Under the pieces are notes generated by a model. It searched no databases. It saw only the letters and a program-made list of their open reading frames with translations, and was not told the origin of the DNA. Both the position numbers and the translations under genes were made by a program. From NCBI GenBank assembly GCA_035535055.1, contig DATLQT010000098.1:1-37872 (forward strand): a DNA stretch of 37,872 nt. The letters run 5' to 3'. The stretch is from UBA6019 sp035535055 (GTDB lineage: Bacteria; Chloroflexota; Dormibacteria; Dormibacterales; Dormibacteraceae). Positions 16,077 to 24,782 of the stretch are shown one piece after another. How positions within the stretch are numbered: the stretch's first letter is position 1; every line of letters starts with the position of its first letter.

Positions 16077-17141
16077 CTACTGGGTTCTGGAGGTCCTGGT
16101 CGCCTGCCGGGTCCTGGGGGCTTTTGGAGCCTGACTCCGCGATAAGGGAGACCTTCGCCGCGAGGTGGTCGCAAGGCGAGCCAGCTTGGCGTGGGGATGA
16201 TTGTGCTCCATCAGGTGGTCGGCCTCGCCGGCGCAGGGCTGGCAGAACTCCACCTGGATCGTGGTGTGCCCGATGCTGAACCGCTCGCAGACCCGGGATT
16301 CGAGCGCGCGCATGACGGTCTCCGACTCGGCCAACGTCTGGTCAGCGACCACGACGTGGACGCTCAGCGCCATGTGCTCGGAGGAGATCGACCAGACGTG
16401 GAGGTCGTGGTGTGACTCCACCCCCGGGATCGACCGCAGTTCGCGGCGGATGGCGGTGAGGTCCATGCCGCGTGGCGATCCCTCGAGGAGGATGTTCACC
16501 GTCTCGCCGACGATCTTGAACGCGTTCCAGCCGATCAGCGCGGCGATCAGCACCGAGACCAGGGGATCGATGAAGAGCCAGTGAGTGAGAAGGATCACCG
16601 CTCCAGCCACGATCACGCCGATCGAGGCGACCAGGTCCCCGACCGCATGGAGCACCGCGGCCCGGATGTTCAGGTTCGAGCCCTGGGCTCGGAAGCTCAG
16701 GGCGACGTAAGCGTTGATCCCGACACCCACCAGCGCCGACACCATGACGATGCCGCCCTGGACGGGTTCGGGATGGACGAAGCGCTGGGCGGCCTCCCAG
16801 GCGATCACGAAGACGAGGACGATCAGGGTCGCCCCGTTCGCCATCGCGGCCAGGATCCCGGCCCGGTGATAGCCGTAGCTTCTTGCGTCGTCGGCCGGGC
16901 GCTCGGTCTGCTTGACGGCAAACCAGGCCAGCCCCAGCGCGAAGATGTCGGTCGTCACGTGGCCGGCGTCGGACAGCAAGGCCAGGGAGTGGGACCAGAC
17001 GCCCCCCGCCAGCTCGACGACCAGGATGAAAAGGGTGAGGATAAGCGCCTGCCTCAGCCTGCCGCTAACGACCGCCGCCATGTGCTCGGCGACCTCGCCG
17101 ATGCCGGGCTCCTCGACGACCGCTTCAGCCACCAGCGGCAT
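16077..17141 (-). CDS. Cation diffusion facilitator (CzcD-like metal exporter)
   Basis: A 354-residue CDF transporter with six membrane segments (about residues 30-220) and a C-terminal metal-binding domain. The transport site is intact: Asp and His in LSDAGHVTTD, and HAVGD in the fifth segment. The family exchanges Zn, Co, Cd or similar divalent ions for protons. The C-terminus adds CQPC and HLMEHNHPH, a probable extra metal-binding patch, then a basic Ser/Arg-rich tail. ATG 17141 lacks a strong Shine-Dalgarno; Met21 is an alternative. It lies just outside the island and points toward attR. No metal-responsive regulator is adjacent, so metal specificity is open. Confidence 0.92.
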   Translation of the reverse strand: MPLVAEAVVEEPGIGEVAEHMAAVVSGRLRQALILTLFILVVELAGGVWSHSLALLSDAGHVTTDIFALGLAWFAVKQTERPADDARSYGYHRAGILAAMANGATLIVLVFVIAWEAAQRFVHPEPVQGGIVMVSALVGVGINAYVALSFRAQGSNLNIRAAVLHAVGDLVASIGVIVAGAVILLTHWLFIDPLVSVLIAALIGWNAFKIVGETVNILLEGSPRGMDLTAIRRELRSIPGVESHHDLHVWSISSEHMALSVHVVVADQTLAESETVMRALESRVCERFSIGHTTIQVEFCQPCAGEADHLMEHNHPHAKLARLATTSRRRSPLSRSQAPKAPRTRQATRTSRTQ

Positions 17142-17422
17142 GATAGGACGGTGGCCTCAGGAGTGCATGGCGAAGGAGATCGATGGTAGCGTCCGGCCCG
17201 TCAGGTTTCGTCCGCCGGGTCGGCGTCAATGTTCAAGAAGGAGGGGGGCCGCGGACAGGTGGGAGCGCTGGTAACCTCGCTCGGGGCGGCCCAAGGGCCG
17301 TCGTTAGAATAGGCAGCCGTGCCCTTGCGACTCAGCCCGCCGGGGGTAGCCGAACGGAGGCTTTGCCGAGCACGGCGACAAAGGGGACGTTTCCAACCTC
17401 CAATAGAATTTGCACCCTGTGT

Positions 17423-17477
<55 letters not shown>

Positions 17478-17499
<22 letters not shown>

Positions 17500-18626
17500 A
17501 TCGAGGCTTGGTCCACCCCGTGGCGCGGGATCGTGATCCTGAAGCGGGCGCCGCCACCCGGAACGTTCTCCACCGTGGCTGTGCCGCCGTGCAGCTCGGC
17601 GATCCGGCGGACGATGTACAGGCCGAGTCCACTGCCGGGGATCAGCTCGCCAGACGGCACGGCGGATCGGTAGTAACGGTCGAAGACAAGCTGGAGCTCG
17701 GACTCGGGGATGCCGGGCCCGCGGTCGGTGACCTCGAAGATGGCGTCGCCCCCCCTGCGACTGGCGCTGACCGTCACCACCCCGCCGCCGGAGGCGTATT
17801 TGAACGCGTTACCGACGAGGTTCCGGATCGCGATGGCGACCTCGTCCGCGTCCAGGTCGACCTCGTCATCACGGATGTCAAGCCGGATCTCCACTTTTTT
17901 GTGGAGGGCGGATCCTCGAAGTGGCTCGAGGGCGGTGTCGACGACCCCCGCTAGGCGGTGCGCCGCGCGGTGCAGTGCCTCGGTTCGGCTCTCGAGACGT
18001 GCGATTTCGCCGAGACGGTCGAGAATTCCCAGCCCTGACGCGGAGGCCAGGCCGATGGAGTCGATCGCCTGTCGCTGGGCGGTTCCAACCTCACCCAGGT
18101 CGCCGTCGAGGAGCATTGAGACATAGCCGCGGATGGTGCCGAGGGGGGCCCTCAGTTCGTGGCCAGTCATGCGAAGGAACATGGTTTTGAGGTCGTCGAG
18201 CTGCCGTGACTCGGCCTGAAGGCGCTCGTTGTAAGCGCCCACGATCCGCCCACTCAGCGTCTGCATGGCGCCGAACAGCTCGGCCAGCAGCGGCCCGGCG
18301 TCCTCCTCGGTGAGGGTCGGCTCGATCAGGAAGGTGGTCAGGGCTAGGGCCCTCTGCTCGAGCTGGCTGGCGGTGATCACCCCGGCGGCCAGAAGGTCGA
18401 CGGTCCTCGACCCGATGGTGGCGTCGAACCGGGCCCAGCTACCGCTGGAGAGGCCCAGGAGGAGCGTATCTAGGAACAACTCGACGCGTGGCCGCACGCG
18501 CTCACGATCGGCGATCAGCGCCTTCGGATCGGCCGGGTCGGCCGCCCACTCCAGTTCGCAGAGGTGGGCGACAAGCTCGGACCGGCGGTTAAGCATCGAC
18601 TCCGCCAGCCGCTCGCGGGCGGTCAT
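17478..18626 (-). CDS. Soluble sensor histidine kinase
   Basis: A 382-residue kinase without membrane segments. A helical N-terminal sensor region (about 1-145) precedes the HisKA domain with phosphorylatable His in MTGHELRAPLGTIRGY. The HATPase domain has N box NLVGNAFKYAS, G1 DRGPGIPE and G2 GSGLGLYIV. It should pass phosphate to a response regulator, but none is adjacent; the nearest is at 28368-29093. ATG 18626 overlaps the stop of the upstream sensor remnant in ATGA, so the two were made together. The last seven codons and stop overlap tRNA-Phe antisense, an unusual arrangement. Confidence 0.93.
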
Positions 18627-19500
18627 CGGATCGTCACTTCGGGCGGTCGCGCCAGGCCCACCGTATCGTCCTGGCCCTTCGGGCGGCGCCGGTTCGAGGC
18701 CGGCACCTCAAGCCGGGAGATGCTCCCGACGCCGATCTCCGACTTTTCGAGAAGCAGCCGGCCGCCCATCGCCTCGGCGTGCTGCTGCGCGAGGAAGAGC
18801 CCGAGGCGGATGCCGCTCGGGTAGCCGAAGTCGGGCCTGTCCACACGGTGGAACTGGTCGAAGACGAGAGACTGTTGGCCGGACGGGATGCCGATCTCGA
18901 AATCGACCACGCGGATTCCGGGGATCCCGGGATCCACCTCCAACCTCACCCTGACCGGCGGGTGGCTGTAGGTCGCGGCGTTCTCGACCAGCTTGTCGAG
19001 GATCAGCGCCACCCGCTCACACGCTCCTCGCCGCGCCGGCTTGCCAGGAAAATGGCCAGGGCGACGACAGAGGGAACCAGGTTGGCGCCGCCGAGCCAGC
19101 GCCGGAGGGGGCCGCGGCGCTGCAGCGGAGCGAGCGCGAGCATGATCGGCAAGGCGAGGTTGATCGCCAGGAAGACCGAGGGCGTCGCGCTGCTTGCGCC
19201 CGCGAAATTGAGCTGAAAGTCGCCAGGAAAGAGCGTCAGGTGGACCGCCCAGAGGACGGCGCCGGCAAGGCCGATGGCCATCGTCGGCAGCGAATCCCGC
19301 TGGCCGCTGAGGGCGGCGTCCACGCCCGTCACGGTGGCCGTGAGCAGGAGACAGGAGATGGCGGCGACATCGAAGATCGGGACGGCAGCGGGGAAGGCAG
19401 CGCCCCGGACAAAAAGGCCCATCAAAAGCAAGGGGACGCCCGCCATGGCGCCTATCAGCAGGCCGGCGCGACCGGGAACGGCCCTGACCCATCCGCCCAT
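18623..19500 (-). pseudogene. Membrane sensor kinase (MASE4-like) with lost central domain
   Basis: From ATG 19500 (GGAAGG upstream) about 160 residues form a multi-span membrane domain resembling MASE4 (VPLLLMGLFVRGAAFPAAVPIF, DSLPTMAIGLAGAVLW). That frame stops at 19003. A shift near 19015-19025 joins it to a partial HATPase domain in another frame (RVALILDKLVENAATYS ... VFDQFHRVDRPDFGYPSGI) ending at 18623. The coiled coil and HisKA domain expected between them are missing, so an internal deletion plus frameshift is likely. The G1 box also reads DFEIGIP instead of DxGIGIP. The 3' end remains ATGA-coupled to the downstream kinase. The membrane part alone could still be made. Confidence 0.7.
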
Positions 19501-19593
19501 GCGAGAACCTTCCCGGTGGATCACATCAGGGTAGACCGCCAGATCAAGCCGGAGGCGCATTCAAGCTTGGATTCCGGCCGCCGGGCGGGCGGT

Positions 19594-19959
19594 TCAGGAG
19601 ATCTCTATGAGCAGCGCGGTGTTGTGCACGGCCGTCAGGACCAGTCCCACCACGGAGAGCTGAAGAGCGCGCCAGACGAAGGCGTGGGCCGCGCGGGCCT
19701 GGAAGCTTGAATGGACGTTGGCGTAGCGCTGGAGCAGCAGGCAGGCGAGGGCCATGGCGGCGACGAGGAGGAGCTTGAGCGCCGCCACGAGTCCCAGTCC
19801 TCCGACCTCGAGCAGGGTCGACACCAAGCGGTTGGCCTCCACGCCCCCGCGAGAGATGTCGACCCCAGTCGTCAATACGTCGGCGACCTGGGCCGCCGCC
19901 AAAAGCACTATCCAGATCGAGAAGAGCCGACTGGCGGGAGCCTTTGGAGCGGCGTACAT
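19594..19959 (-). CDS. Small membrane protein, DUF5658-like
   Basis: A 121-residue protein with three or four membrane segments. The first ends in the polar motif AQVADVLTTGVDISRGGVEANRL, followed by hydrophobic stretches LVAALKLLLVAAMALACLLL and LSVVGLVLTAVHNTALLI. The D-x2-T and E-x-N pattern with conserved polar residues inside the membrane resembles DUF5658, of unknown function. The start codon lies in the 10-bp palindrome GTACATGTAC (19955-19964). Two TTTTGTAG repeats lie just upstream on the coding strand. No operon partner is obvious. Confidence 0.65.
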   Translation of the reverse strand: MYAAPKAPASRLFSIWIVLLAAAQVADVLTTGVDISRGGVEANRLVSTLLEVGGLGLVAALKLLLVAAMALACLLLQRYANVHSSFQARAAHAFVWRALQLSVVGLVLTAVHNTALLIEIS

Positions 19960-20061
19960 GTACTACAAAACATGATAGCAACGCTACAAAAATGAGTGCG
20001 CTGTCACTGGAAGGGAACCTCCTCCCCTGGACGGAAAGGGCCTATCGGCCCGTGTTGACCC

Positions 20062-20349
20062 TTAGGGCTGCGGCGGCTTGCCCGGTAGGCGGCGCCACTG
20101 CCGTGGACCCACGCCGGCACTGGGGTTGCCGGGCACGAAGGCGACCGCTCCCGGGTCGACCATGCAGAGCTCCTTGCGAACCACGCTCCGGTCACCGTTA
20201 GAGGGATGCTCCACCACCACCGTCCGCTCGAGGACGGCCCGAACCCGGACCGGCTCGCCGTCCACCACGGCGTCAAAGCCGCCACCGACCTCGTGGTTGG
20301 CGGGCGGAACTATCGTCGCGAGGGGGATCAGTTCGGTGGTGCTACTCAT
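20062..20349 (-). CDS. Small hypothetical protein
   Basis: A 95-residue protein from ATG 20349, 84 bp downstream of lipB on the same strand, with GAGG 9 nt before the start. The sequence alternates hydrophobic and charged residues (EPVRVRAVLERTVVVEH, SVVRKELCMV), suggesting a small beta fold. There is no signal peptide, membrane segment or recognised motif, and one Cys. It could be the last gene of the lipoylation operon, but nothing links it functionally. Confidence 0.5.
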   Translation of the reverse strand: MSSTTELIPLATIVPPANHEVGGGFDAVVDGEPVRVRAVLERTVVVEHPSNGDRSVVRKELCMVDPGAVAFVPGNPSAGVGPRQWRRLPGKPPQP

Positions 20350-20433
20350 GTGGTGGAACCTCGGAGGAATGGCGCCGGCAGGCGCGAACCGCCGGCAGGG
20401 AGCGCGAATACGTTCCGAATTCTATCAAATCGC

Positions 20434-21141
20434 CTATTTGACGCCCATTCGTCCGGCGGTGGCGGGTTCGGGCAGCGGGGCCGACCAGTCCAGCTCCAGT
20501 CCGAGGGCGCTTGCCAGGTGCGGCGCGTAAGCACGGGCCGCCTCCTCGGTGCCGAGCCGGCGGCCGGTCAAGGCCTCGACCGAGGTCGCCTTTTTGTCCG
20601 TGATCCCGCAGGGCACGATGCCCTCGAAGAAGTTGAGGTCGGTTGTCAGGTTGAGCGCGAACCCGTGGCTGACCACGCCGCCGTTGAACTTGACGCCGAT
20701 TGCCGCCACCTTGGCGTCGCCGACCCAGACCCCCGTCAGGCCGGGGACGGCCGCGCCCTCGATGCCGAACTCGCGCAGGTACGCGACAAGGGATGCCTCG
20801 AGGCTGCGTAGGTAGTCCAAGAGGTCGAGCCCGTGGGAGGCGAGGTCGAGGATCGGATAGCCCACCAGCTGGCCGGGACCGTGGTAGGTGGCGTCGCCAC
20901 CTCGGTCCGACCAGATCAAGTCGACCCGCCTCCGCGCCCGCTCCCGCTCGTCCCAGAGAACGTGCTCGGCCAGGCCCTTGCGTCCCATCGTGAAGACGTG
21001 CGGGTGCTCGAGGAAGAGCACCGTGTCGGGTGAGGCCGCGGAGCGCACGCCCTCGACCAGGGACCGCTGGAGGTCCCAGGCCCGCTGGTAGGGAACGCTA
21101 CCCAGCCAGCAGCTTCTGACCGGGGGTCGGGACCTGCTCAT
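20434..21141 (-). CDS. lipB: Octanoyltransferase LipB
   Basis: A 235-residue enzyme that moves octanoate from acyl carrier protein to the lipoyl lysine of target proteins. Hallmarks: RGGDATYHGPGQLVGYPI, the catalytic Lys in GDAKVAAIGVKF, and the catalytic Cys in IVPCGITDKK. ATG 21141 is the nearest start giving the conserved SCWLGSVPYQRAWDLQ; it overlaps lipA by 44 nt. The longer in-frame extension has no family support. It follows lipA and an E2 lipoyl protein gene, so substrate, cofactor attachment and sulfur insertion are encoded together. Confidence 0.95.
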   Translation of the reverse strand: MSRSRPPVRSCWLGSVPYQRAWDLQRSLVEGVRSAASPDTVLFLEHPHVFTMGRKGLAEHVLWDERERARRRVDLIWSDRGGDATYHGPGQLVGYPILDLASHGLDLLDYLRSLEASLVAYLREFGIEGAAVPGLTGVWVGDAKVAAIGVKFNGGVVSHGFALNLTTDLNFFEGIVPCGITDKKATSVEALTGRRLGTEEAARAYAPHLASALGLELDWSAPLPEPATAGRMGVK

Positions 21142-22000
21142 CGGCGTGGTAGGACGACCGGACCAGGGCACCGGCCTCGACATGGCGGAAGCCCATCGCC
21201 AGCGCCAGCTGCTTGAGGTCGGTGAACTCAGCGGGATGGTAGAAGCGCTGCACCTCGGCATGCTTGCGCGTGGGCCGGAGGTATTGGCCGACGGTCAGCA
21301 CGTCGATGTCGTGCGCGCGCATATTGGCGAAGACGTCGAGCAGCTCGTCCTTCGTCTCGCCGAGCCCGACCATCACGCCCGACTTGGTGACCATAGACGG
21401 GCGCAGCCGCTTGACGTGGCGGAGGAGGCCCAATGAGTTGGCGTAGACGGCCTTGGGCCGGATGCTCGGATAGAGCCGGGGAACCGTCTCGGTGTTGTGG
21501 TTGTAGATGTCCGGTTCCGCGTCGACGACGGCCGTCACCGCGTCAAGGTTGCCACCGAAGTCCGGCGTCAACACCTCCACTGTGGTTTCGGGACTGCGGC
21601 GCTTGATGGCGCGAATGGTGCGGGCGAAGATCTCGGCGCCGCCATCGCGGAGGTCGTCGCGGTCCACGCTTGTAATTACCGCGTGACGTAGCCCCAGCTT
21701 CTCGACCGACTCGGCGACACGCAGCGGCTCGGTGATGTCGAGCTCGGTCGGTCGGCCGGAGGTGACCGCGCAGAACCTGCAGGCCCGCGTGCAGATGGCG
21801 CCCAGGATCATGAAGGTCGCCGTCCGCCGGTTCCAGCAGTCGTAGATGTTCGGGCATTGCGCCTCCTCGCAGACGGTATGGAGGCGCTGGTCACTCACCA
21901 GCTTTTTGAGCTCCTGGTAGTTCTCGCCCTCGCTGACGCGCACCTTGATCCACTCCGGCAGGCGTCGTCCGGGCCGGATCAGCTGTGGTTCGGAGGTCAA
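21098..22000 (-). CDS. lipA: Lipoyl synthase LipA
   Basis: A 300-residue radical-SAM enzyme that inserts two sulfurs into the protein-bound octanoyl chain. All ligands are visible: the auxiliary cluster CEEAQCPNIYDC (C-x4-C-x5-C), the radical-SAM CTRACRFC (C-x3-C-x2-C) and the C-terminal RSSYHAD. TTG 22000 is chosen: it overlaps the E2 stop in TTGA and places the family's PEWIKVRV block about 15 residues in. Any longer start would lie deep inside the E2 gene. Confidence 0.96.
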   Translation of the reverse strand: MTSEPQLIRPGRRLPEWIKVRVSEGENYQELKKLVSDQRLHTVCEEAQCPNIYDCWNRRTATFMILGAICTRACRFCAVTSGRPTELDITEPLRVAESVEKLGLRHAVITSVDRDDLRDGGAEIFARTIRAIKRRSPETTVEVLTPDFGGNLDAVTAVVDAEPDIYNHNTETVPRLYPSIRPKAVYANSLGLLRHVKRLRPSMVTKSGVMVGLGETKDELLDVFANMRAHDIDVLTVGQYLRPTRKHAEVQRFYHPAEFTDLKQLALAMGFRHVEAGALVRSSYHADEQVPTPGQKLLAG

Positions 22001-23343
22001 AGCCGGATGTCCGACGGCGTCCACTGCTCGAGCCTGCGCTTGATCCAATTGACGAACTGGCCGGCCATCTGGCCGTCGAGGATCCGGTGGTCGAAGCTCA
22101 TGCACATATTCATCATGTGGCGGATCGCCACGCCGTCGCCGATCACGACCGGCCGGCGCATGATCGTCTCCGTCGTCAGGATCGCGGCCTGGGGCTGGTT
22201 GATGATCGGCTGCGACGCCATCGAGCCGGTGGCCCCGGTGTTGTTGAGGGTGAATGTGCCGCCCTGCACGTCCTCTGGCTTGAGGTGCTTGTTGCGGGCC
22301 CGATCGGTCAGGTCGGCGATCGCCCGCACGAGGTCAGTGAAGCCGAGCCGGTCGGCATCCTTGATGACCGGGACGATCAGCCCGTCCGGCGGCACCGCGA
22401 CCGCCAGCCCGAGGTTGACGTACTTCTTCAGCAGGATGCCGTCATCGGTCCAACTGGAGTTGAGATAGGGGAACTCATTCAGCGCCTCGCAGAGCACCTG
22501 AGCCACGAACGGCAGGTAGGTGAGGTTGACGCCGTGGCGGCCGGCGAAGGCCTCCTTCTCGGCCTCGCGGTAGCGGACTAGGCTGGTCATGTCCACCTCG
22601 ACCATGGTCCAGACATGGGGCGAGACCTGGATGCTCCGAACCATGTGTTCGGCGATCTGGCGGCGGACGGCGTTGATTCGCACCAGCTCCTCGCGTTCGC
22701 CCGCTGGAACAAGGGCCGTACGGGCCGCCGGCGCGGGGGCGGCGGCAGCGGCCGACTGCGACTGCGGCGAGGCGGGCGGGGCTGCTGGCGCGGGGGGTGG
22801 GGCAGCGGCCGCGCGCGCTGGCGCGGGCGGCGACGGTGTCTTTCCGGACTTCAACTGCTCCAGGTGGGCGAGCACGTCGTCGCGGGTGACGCGGCCGCCC
22901 TCGCCGCTGCCGGCCACGGCGCCCGGGTCGATCCCGTTCTCCTCCGCCAGCCGGCGGACCGCTGGGCTGAACCGGCCGCGCGCTGCGCCCACGGCCGGTG
23001 CCGCGTCGGACGTGGCGGAAGCAGGCAGAGCCGCCGCGGGGGGTGGCTCTGGCACCCCGGCGGTGGGAGTGGCCGCCGGCGCCGCCTCGGTTGTGCCGGC
23101 GCCCTCGACCTGGATCTGGGCGATCTCGGTGCCGATGGCGATTGTGGTGCCCTCCTCGACGGAGATCTTGAGCAGGGTCCCCTCGAAAGGGGAGGGGATT
23201 TCGGCGTTCACCTTGTCGGTGACCACCTCGACCAGCGGCTCGTCCTTCTTGACGAAGTCGCCTTCCTTCTTCAGCCAGCGATCGACGGTGCCCTCGGTGA
23301 CCGATTCACCCAGCTGGGGCATCTTGATCGTGGACACGCCCAT
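21997..23343 (-). CDS. 2-oxo acid dehydrogenase E2 (dihydrolipoamide acyltransferase)
   Basis: A 448-residue core subunit. The N-terminal lipoyl domain carries the modified Lys in EVVTDKVNAEIP. A Pro/Ala linker leads to the E3-binding domain (SPAVRRLAEENGIDP ... GRVTRDDVLAHL), a second Pro/Ala linker, and the acyltransferase domain with SFDHRILDG near the C-terminus. ATG 23343 follows GGAGG by 7 nt, excluding the longer frame. E1 and E3 genes are not in the window, so pyruvate, branched-chain or 2-oxoglutarate specificity cannot be told. It heads the E2-lipA-lipB operon. Confidence 0.95.
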   Translation of the reverse strand: MGVSTIKMPQLGESVTEGTVDRWLKKEGDFVKKDEPLVEVVTDKVNAEIPSPFEGTLLKISVEEGTTIAIGTEIAQIQVEGAGTTEAAPAATPTAGVPEPPPAAALPASATSDAAPAVGAARGRFSPAVRRLAEENGIDPGAVAGSGEGGRVTRDDVLAHLEQLKSGKTPSPPAPARAAAAPPPAPAAPPASPQSQSAAAAAPAPAARTALVPAGEREELVRINAVRRQIAEHMVRSIQVSPHVWTMVEVDMTSLVRYREAEKEAFAGRHGVNLTYLPFVAQVLCEALNEFPYLNSSWTDDGILLKKYVNLGLAVAVPPDGLIVPVIKDADRLGFTDLVRAIADLTDRARNKHLKPEDVQGGTFTLNNTGATGSMASQPIINQPQAAILTTETIMRRPVVIGDGVAIRHMMNMCMSFDHRILDGQMAGQFVNWIKRRLEQWTPSDIRL

Positions 23344-23396
23344 AGAGGGATTCCTCCAGGAAAAGTCGGGACAGGTAGCGGCGAGTTGAATATACA

Positions 23397-23442
23397 GCCC
23401 CGCCCTCGGGGCGGCACCGCTACCACTACACCTGATAGTGGT
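23397..23442. promoter_or_regulatory. Hairpin and inverted repeat upstream of the E2-lipA-lipB operon
   Basis: ACCACTA (23422-23428) and TAGTGGT (23436-23442) form a perfect 7-bp inverted repeat with a 7-nt spacer. Nearby, GCCCCG (23397-23402) pairs with CGGGGC (23407-23412). A minus-strand TATATT (23389-23394) could be the operon's -10, which would put the inverted repeat in an upstream operator position. No good -35 is seen. Confidence 0.35.
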
Positions 23443-23519
23443 GATATCAATAAGAATCGATGTTCCAGAAATAGGCGCCCGGTCCGACCGGGAACCGCTC
23501 ATATTTCGGCGCCGACGTG

Positions 23520-23675
23520 ATGATCGCGGGCGGACTGGTCGCCTGGTGCTTTGGGGTCAACGCCGAGCGCCGGGCACCCGAGGACACCCCGACGCTGCTG
23601 TCGGCTCCCGCCCAGCCGCCGCCACAGACGCGGACCCGCCCGACCTCGCCTGAGCACCCGCGGAAATCAGGGTGA
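23520..23675 (+). pseudogene. Possible 3' remnant of an MFS transporter
   Basis: The short frame starting MIAGGLVAWCFGVNAERRAPED resembles the last membrane helix and cytoplasmic tail of MFS transporters, then continues into a Pro-rich tail and stops. In-frame sequence just upstream (YFGADV) extends the resemblance slightly, but no longer coding region exists. Probably a gene fragment; chance similarity cannot be excluded. The rest of 23443-23734 has no other gene. Confidence 0.3.
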
Positions 23676-23734
23676 AGGCCCTGCCGTCGCCGACGGAGCC
23701 CTCAGGAACCGGCGGCTAGAATCACGAACCGGGC

Positions 23735-23808
23735 GGCGACGTAGCCAAGTGGCAAGGCAGAGGTCTGCAAAACCTCCATCCCGAGTTCGATTCTCGGCGT
23801 CGCCTCCA
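23735..23808 (+). tRNA. tRNA-Cys (anticodon GCA)
   Basis: Acceptor GGCGACG pairs with CGTCGCC. Anticodon stem GAGGT/ACCTC encloses loop CTGCAAA (anticodon GCA). The discriminator is U, as expected for Cys, and CCA is encoded. A -10-like TAGAAT at 23717-23722 lies 12 bp upstream. Confidence 0.96.
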
Positions 23809-23969
23809 ACCGCAAGCCGAACCTGTTCCTGAGATCCGGTTGCGCACCCTCAGCTGGCGCCGAGGCGACCATGCCGCAGTTGCTGCGCCGAGTCTTCCAG
23901 CGCATTCGTGCTCACCATTCAGCCGGTACGAGGAACCAGTCGGCCGAAGCCGGTTAGGCTTCGCCGAAA

Positions 23970-24446
23970 GTGGACGAGAGCACGGTCCGCGACGCGTTTG
24001 CCCGCCTTCCTGGAGCCGTCGTGCTGATCGCGACCCGGGACGGGGCCGCCTTCCGCGGCGTGACCGCGACCAGCTTCGTGGCCGTCTCGCTCGAACCGGC
24101 CCTAGTGCTCGTCTGCCTCGACCGCCACTCGGCCGCCCGCGACTCGATCGAGGAGGTCGGGGCGTTCACGGCGAGCATCCTCGGCCGCGGTCAGCAGTTC
24201 TTGGCCGACCGATTCGCGGGCCAGGCTCCCGCCGCGCAGCCGTCCTGGAGCGAGGTGCCGCACCGGCTGGGAAGATCGGGGCTGCCGCTGGTAGAAGGTG
24301 CCGCCGCCTGGTTCGAGTGCCGCTTGGAGTCGCGCCAGACGGCGGGCGACCACGAGATCCTCATCGGTTCGGTCATGGCGGTTGACCGGGGTCCGGGCGA
24401 GCCCCTGCTGCACTGGGAACGCGGCTACTGGACGCTGTCCCGCTAG
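23970..24446 (+). CDS. Flavin reductase-like FMN-binding protein
   Basis: A 158-residue protein of the flavin reductase domain family. The N-terminus FARLPGAVVLIATRDG, then GVTATSFVAVSLEPALVLVCL, is the standard flavin-binding entry; GAFTASIL and a C-terminal WERGYWTL complete the barrel. Relatives reduce FMN or FAD with NAD(P)H, often for a monooxygenase, but no such partner is adjacent. GTG 23970 lies 9 bp after TAGGCT, so transcript and start may nearly coincide. Its TAG stop shares the palindrome CTAG with the convergent metallopeptidase stop. Confidence 0.9.
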   Translation: MDESTVRDAFARLPGAVVLIATRDGAAFRGVTATSFVAVSLEPALVLVCLDRHSAARDSIEEVGAFTASILGRGQQFLADRFAGQAPAAQPSWSEVPHRLGRSGLPLVEGAAAWFECRLESRQTAGDHEILIGSVMAVDRGPGEPLLHWERGYWTLSR

Positions 24447-24757
24447 TAGGGCAGATCCTCCTCCTCCATCAGAAAGTGGTGGCCGACCTCGTGGAGGATG
24501 GTCCGGCGGACCTCCTCGACCAGCTCGTCCCAGGTCTCCGCCTCCGCCTCGTGCTCCGCCTTGAACACCGTTACCCGGTTGGGCAGGCCGTCGCCGTCGT
24601 CCAGGGCGGTCGTCCCCTCGTAAAGTCCCAGGAGCCCCCCGCTCGAACGGGCCTCGATCCGGAACTCGACGTGCTCGAGGTACGGCTGGAAGGGCGCCGG
24701 TATGGAGTCGATGGCCGCCTCCACCGCCTGCTGGAAGCGGTCCATGCTGACCTTCAT
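24443..24757 (-). CDS. Small zincin-type metallopeptidase
   Basis: A 104-residue protein with the HExxH motif HEVGHHF near the C-terminus, typical of the short DUF1025-like zincins whose third ligand is debated. The N-terminal part (FQQAVEAAIDSIPAPF) and the middle (GLLGLYEGT) match that family. There is no signal peptide, so it is cytoplasmic. ATG 24757 is preceded by GGGGAAAG. It is divergent from the acyl-CoA dehydrogenase gene with only 25 bp between starts. The physiological substrate is unknown for the family. Confidence 0.88.
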   Translation of the reverse strand: MKVSMDRFQQAVEAAIDSIPAPFQPYLEHVEFRIEARSSGGLLGLYEGTTALDDGDGLPNRVTVFKAEHEAEAETWDELVEEVRRTILHEVGHHFLMEEEDLPY

Positions 24758-24782
24758 CGGCTTTCCCCTATGTTGAATCGCG

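Noticed and set aside
19955..19990. BlaI/CopY-type operator before the DUF5658-like gene
   Set aside because: TACTACA and GTACATGTAC look similar, but the half-sites do not have the required spacing and no regulator is present.
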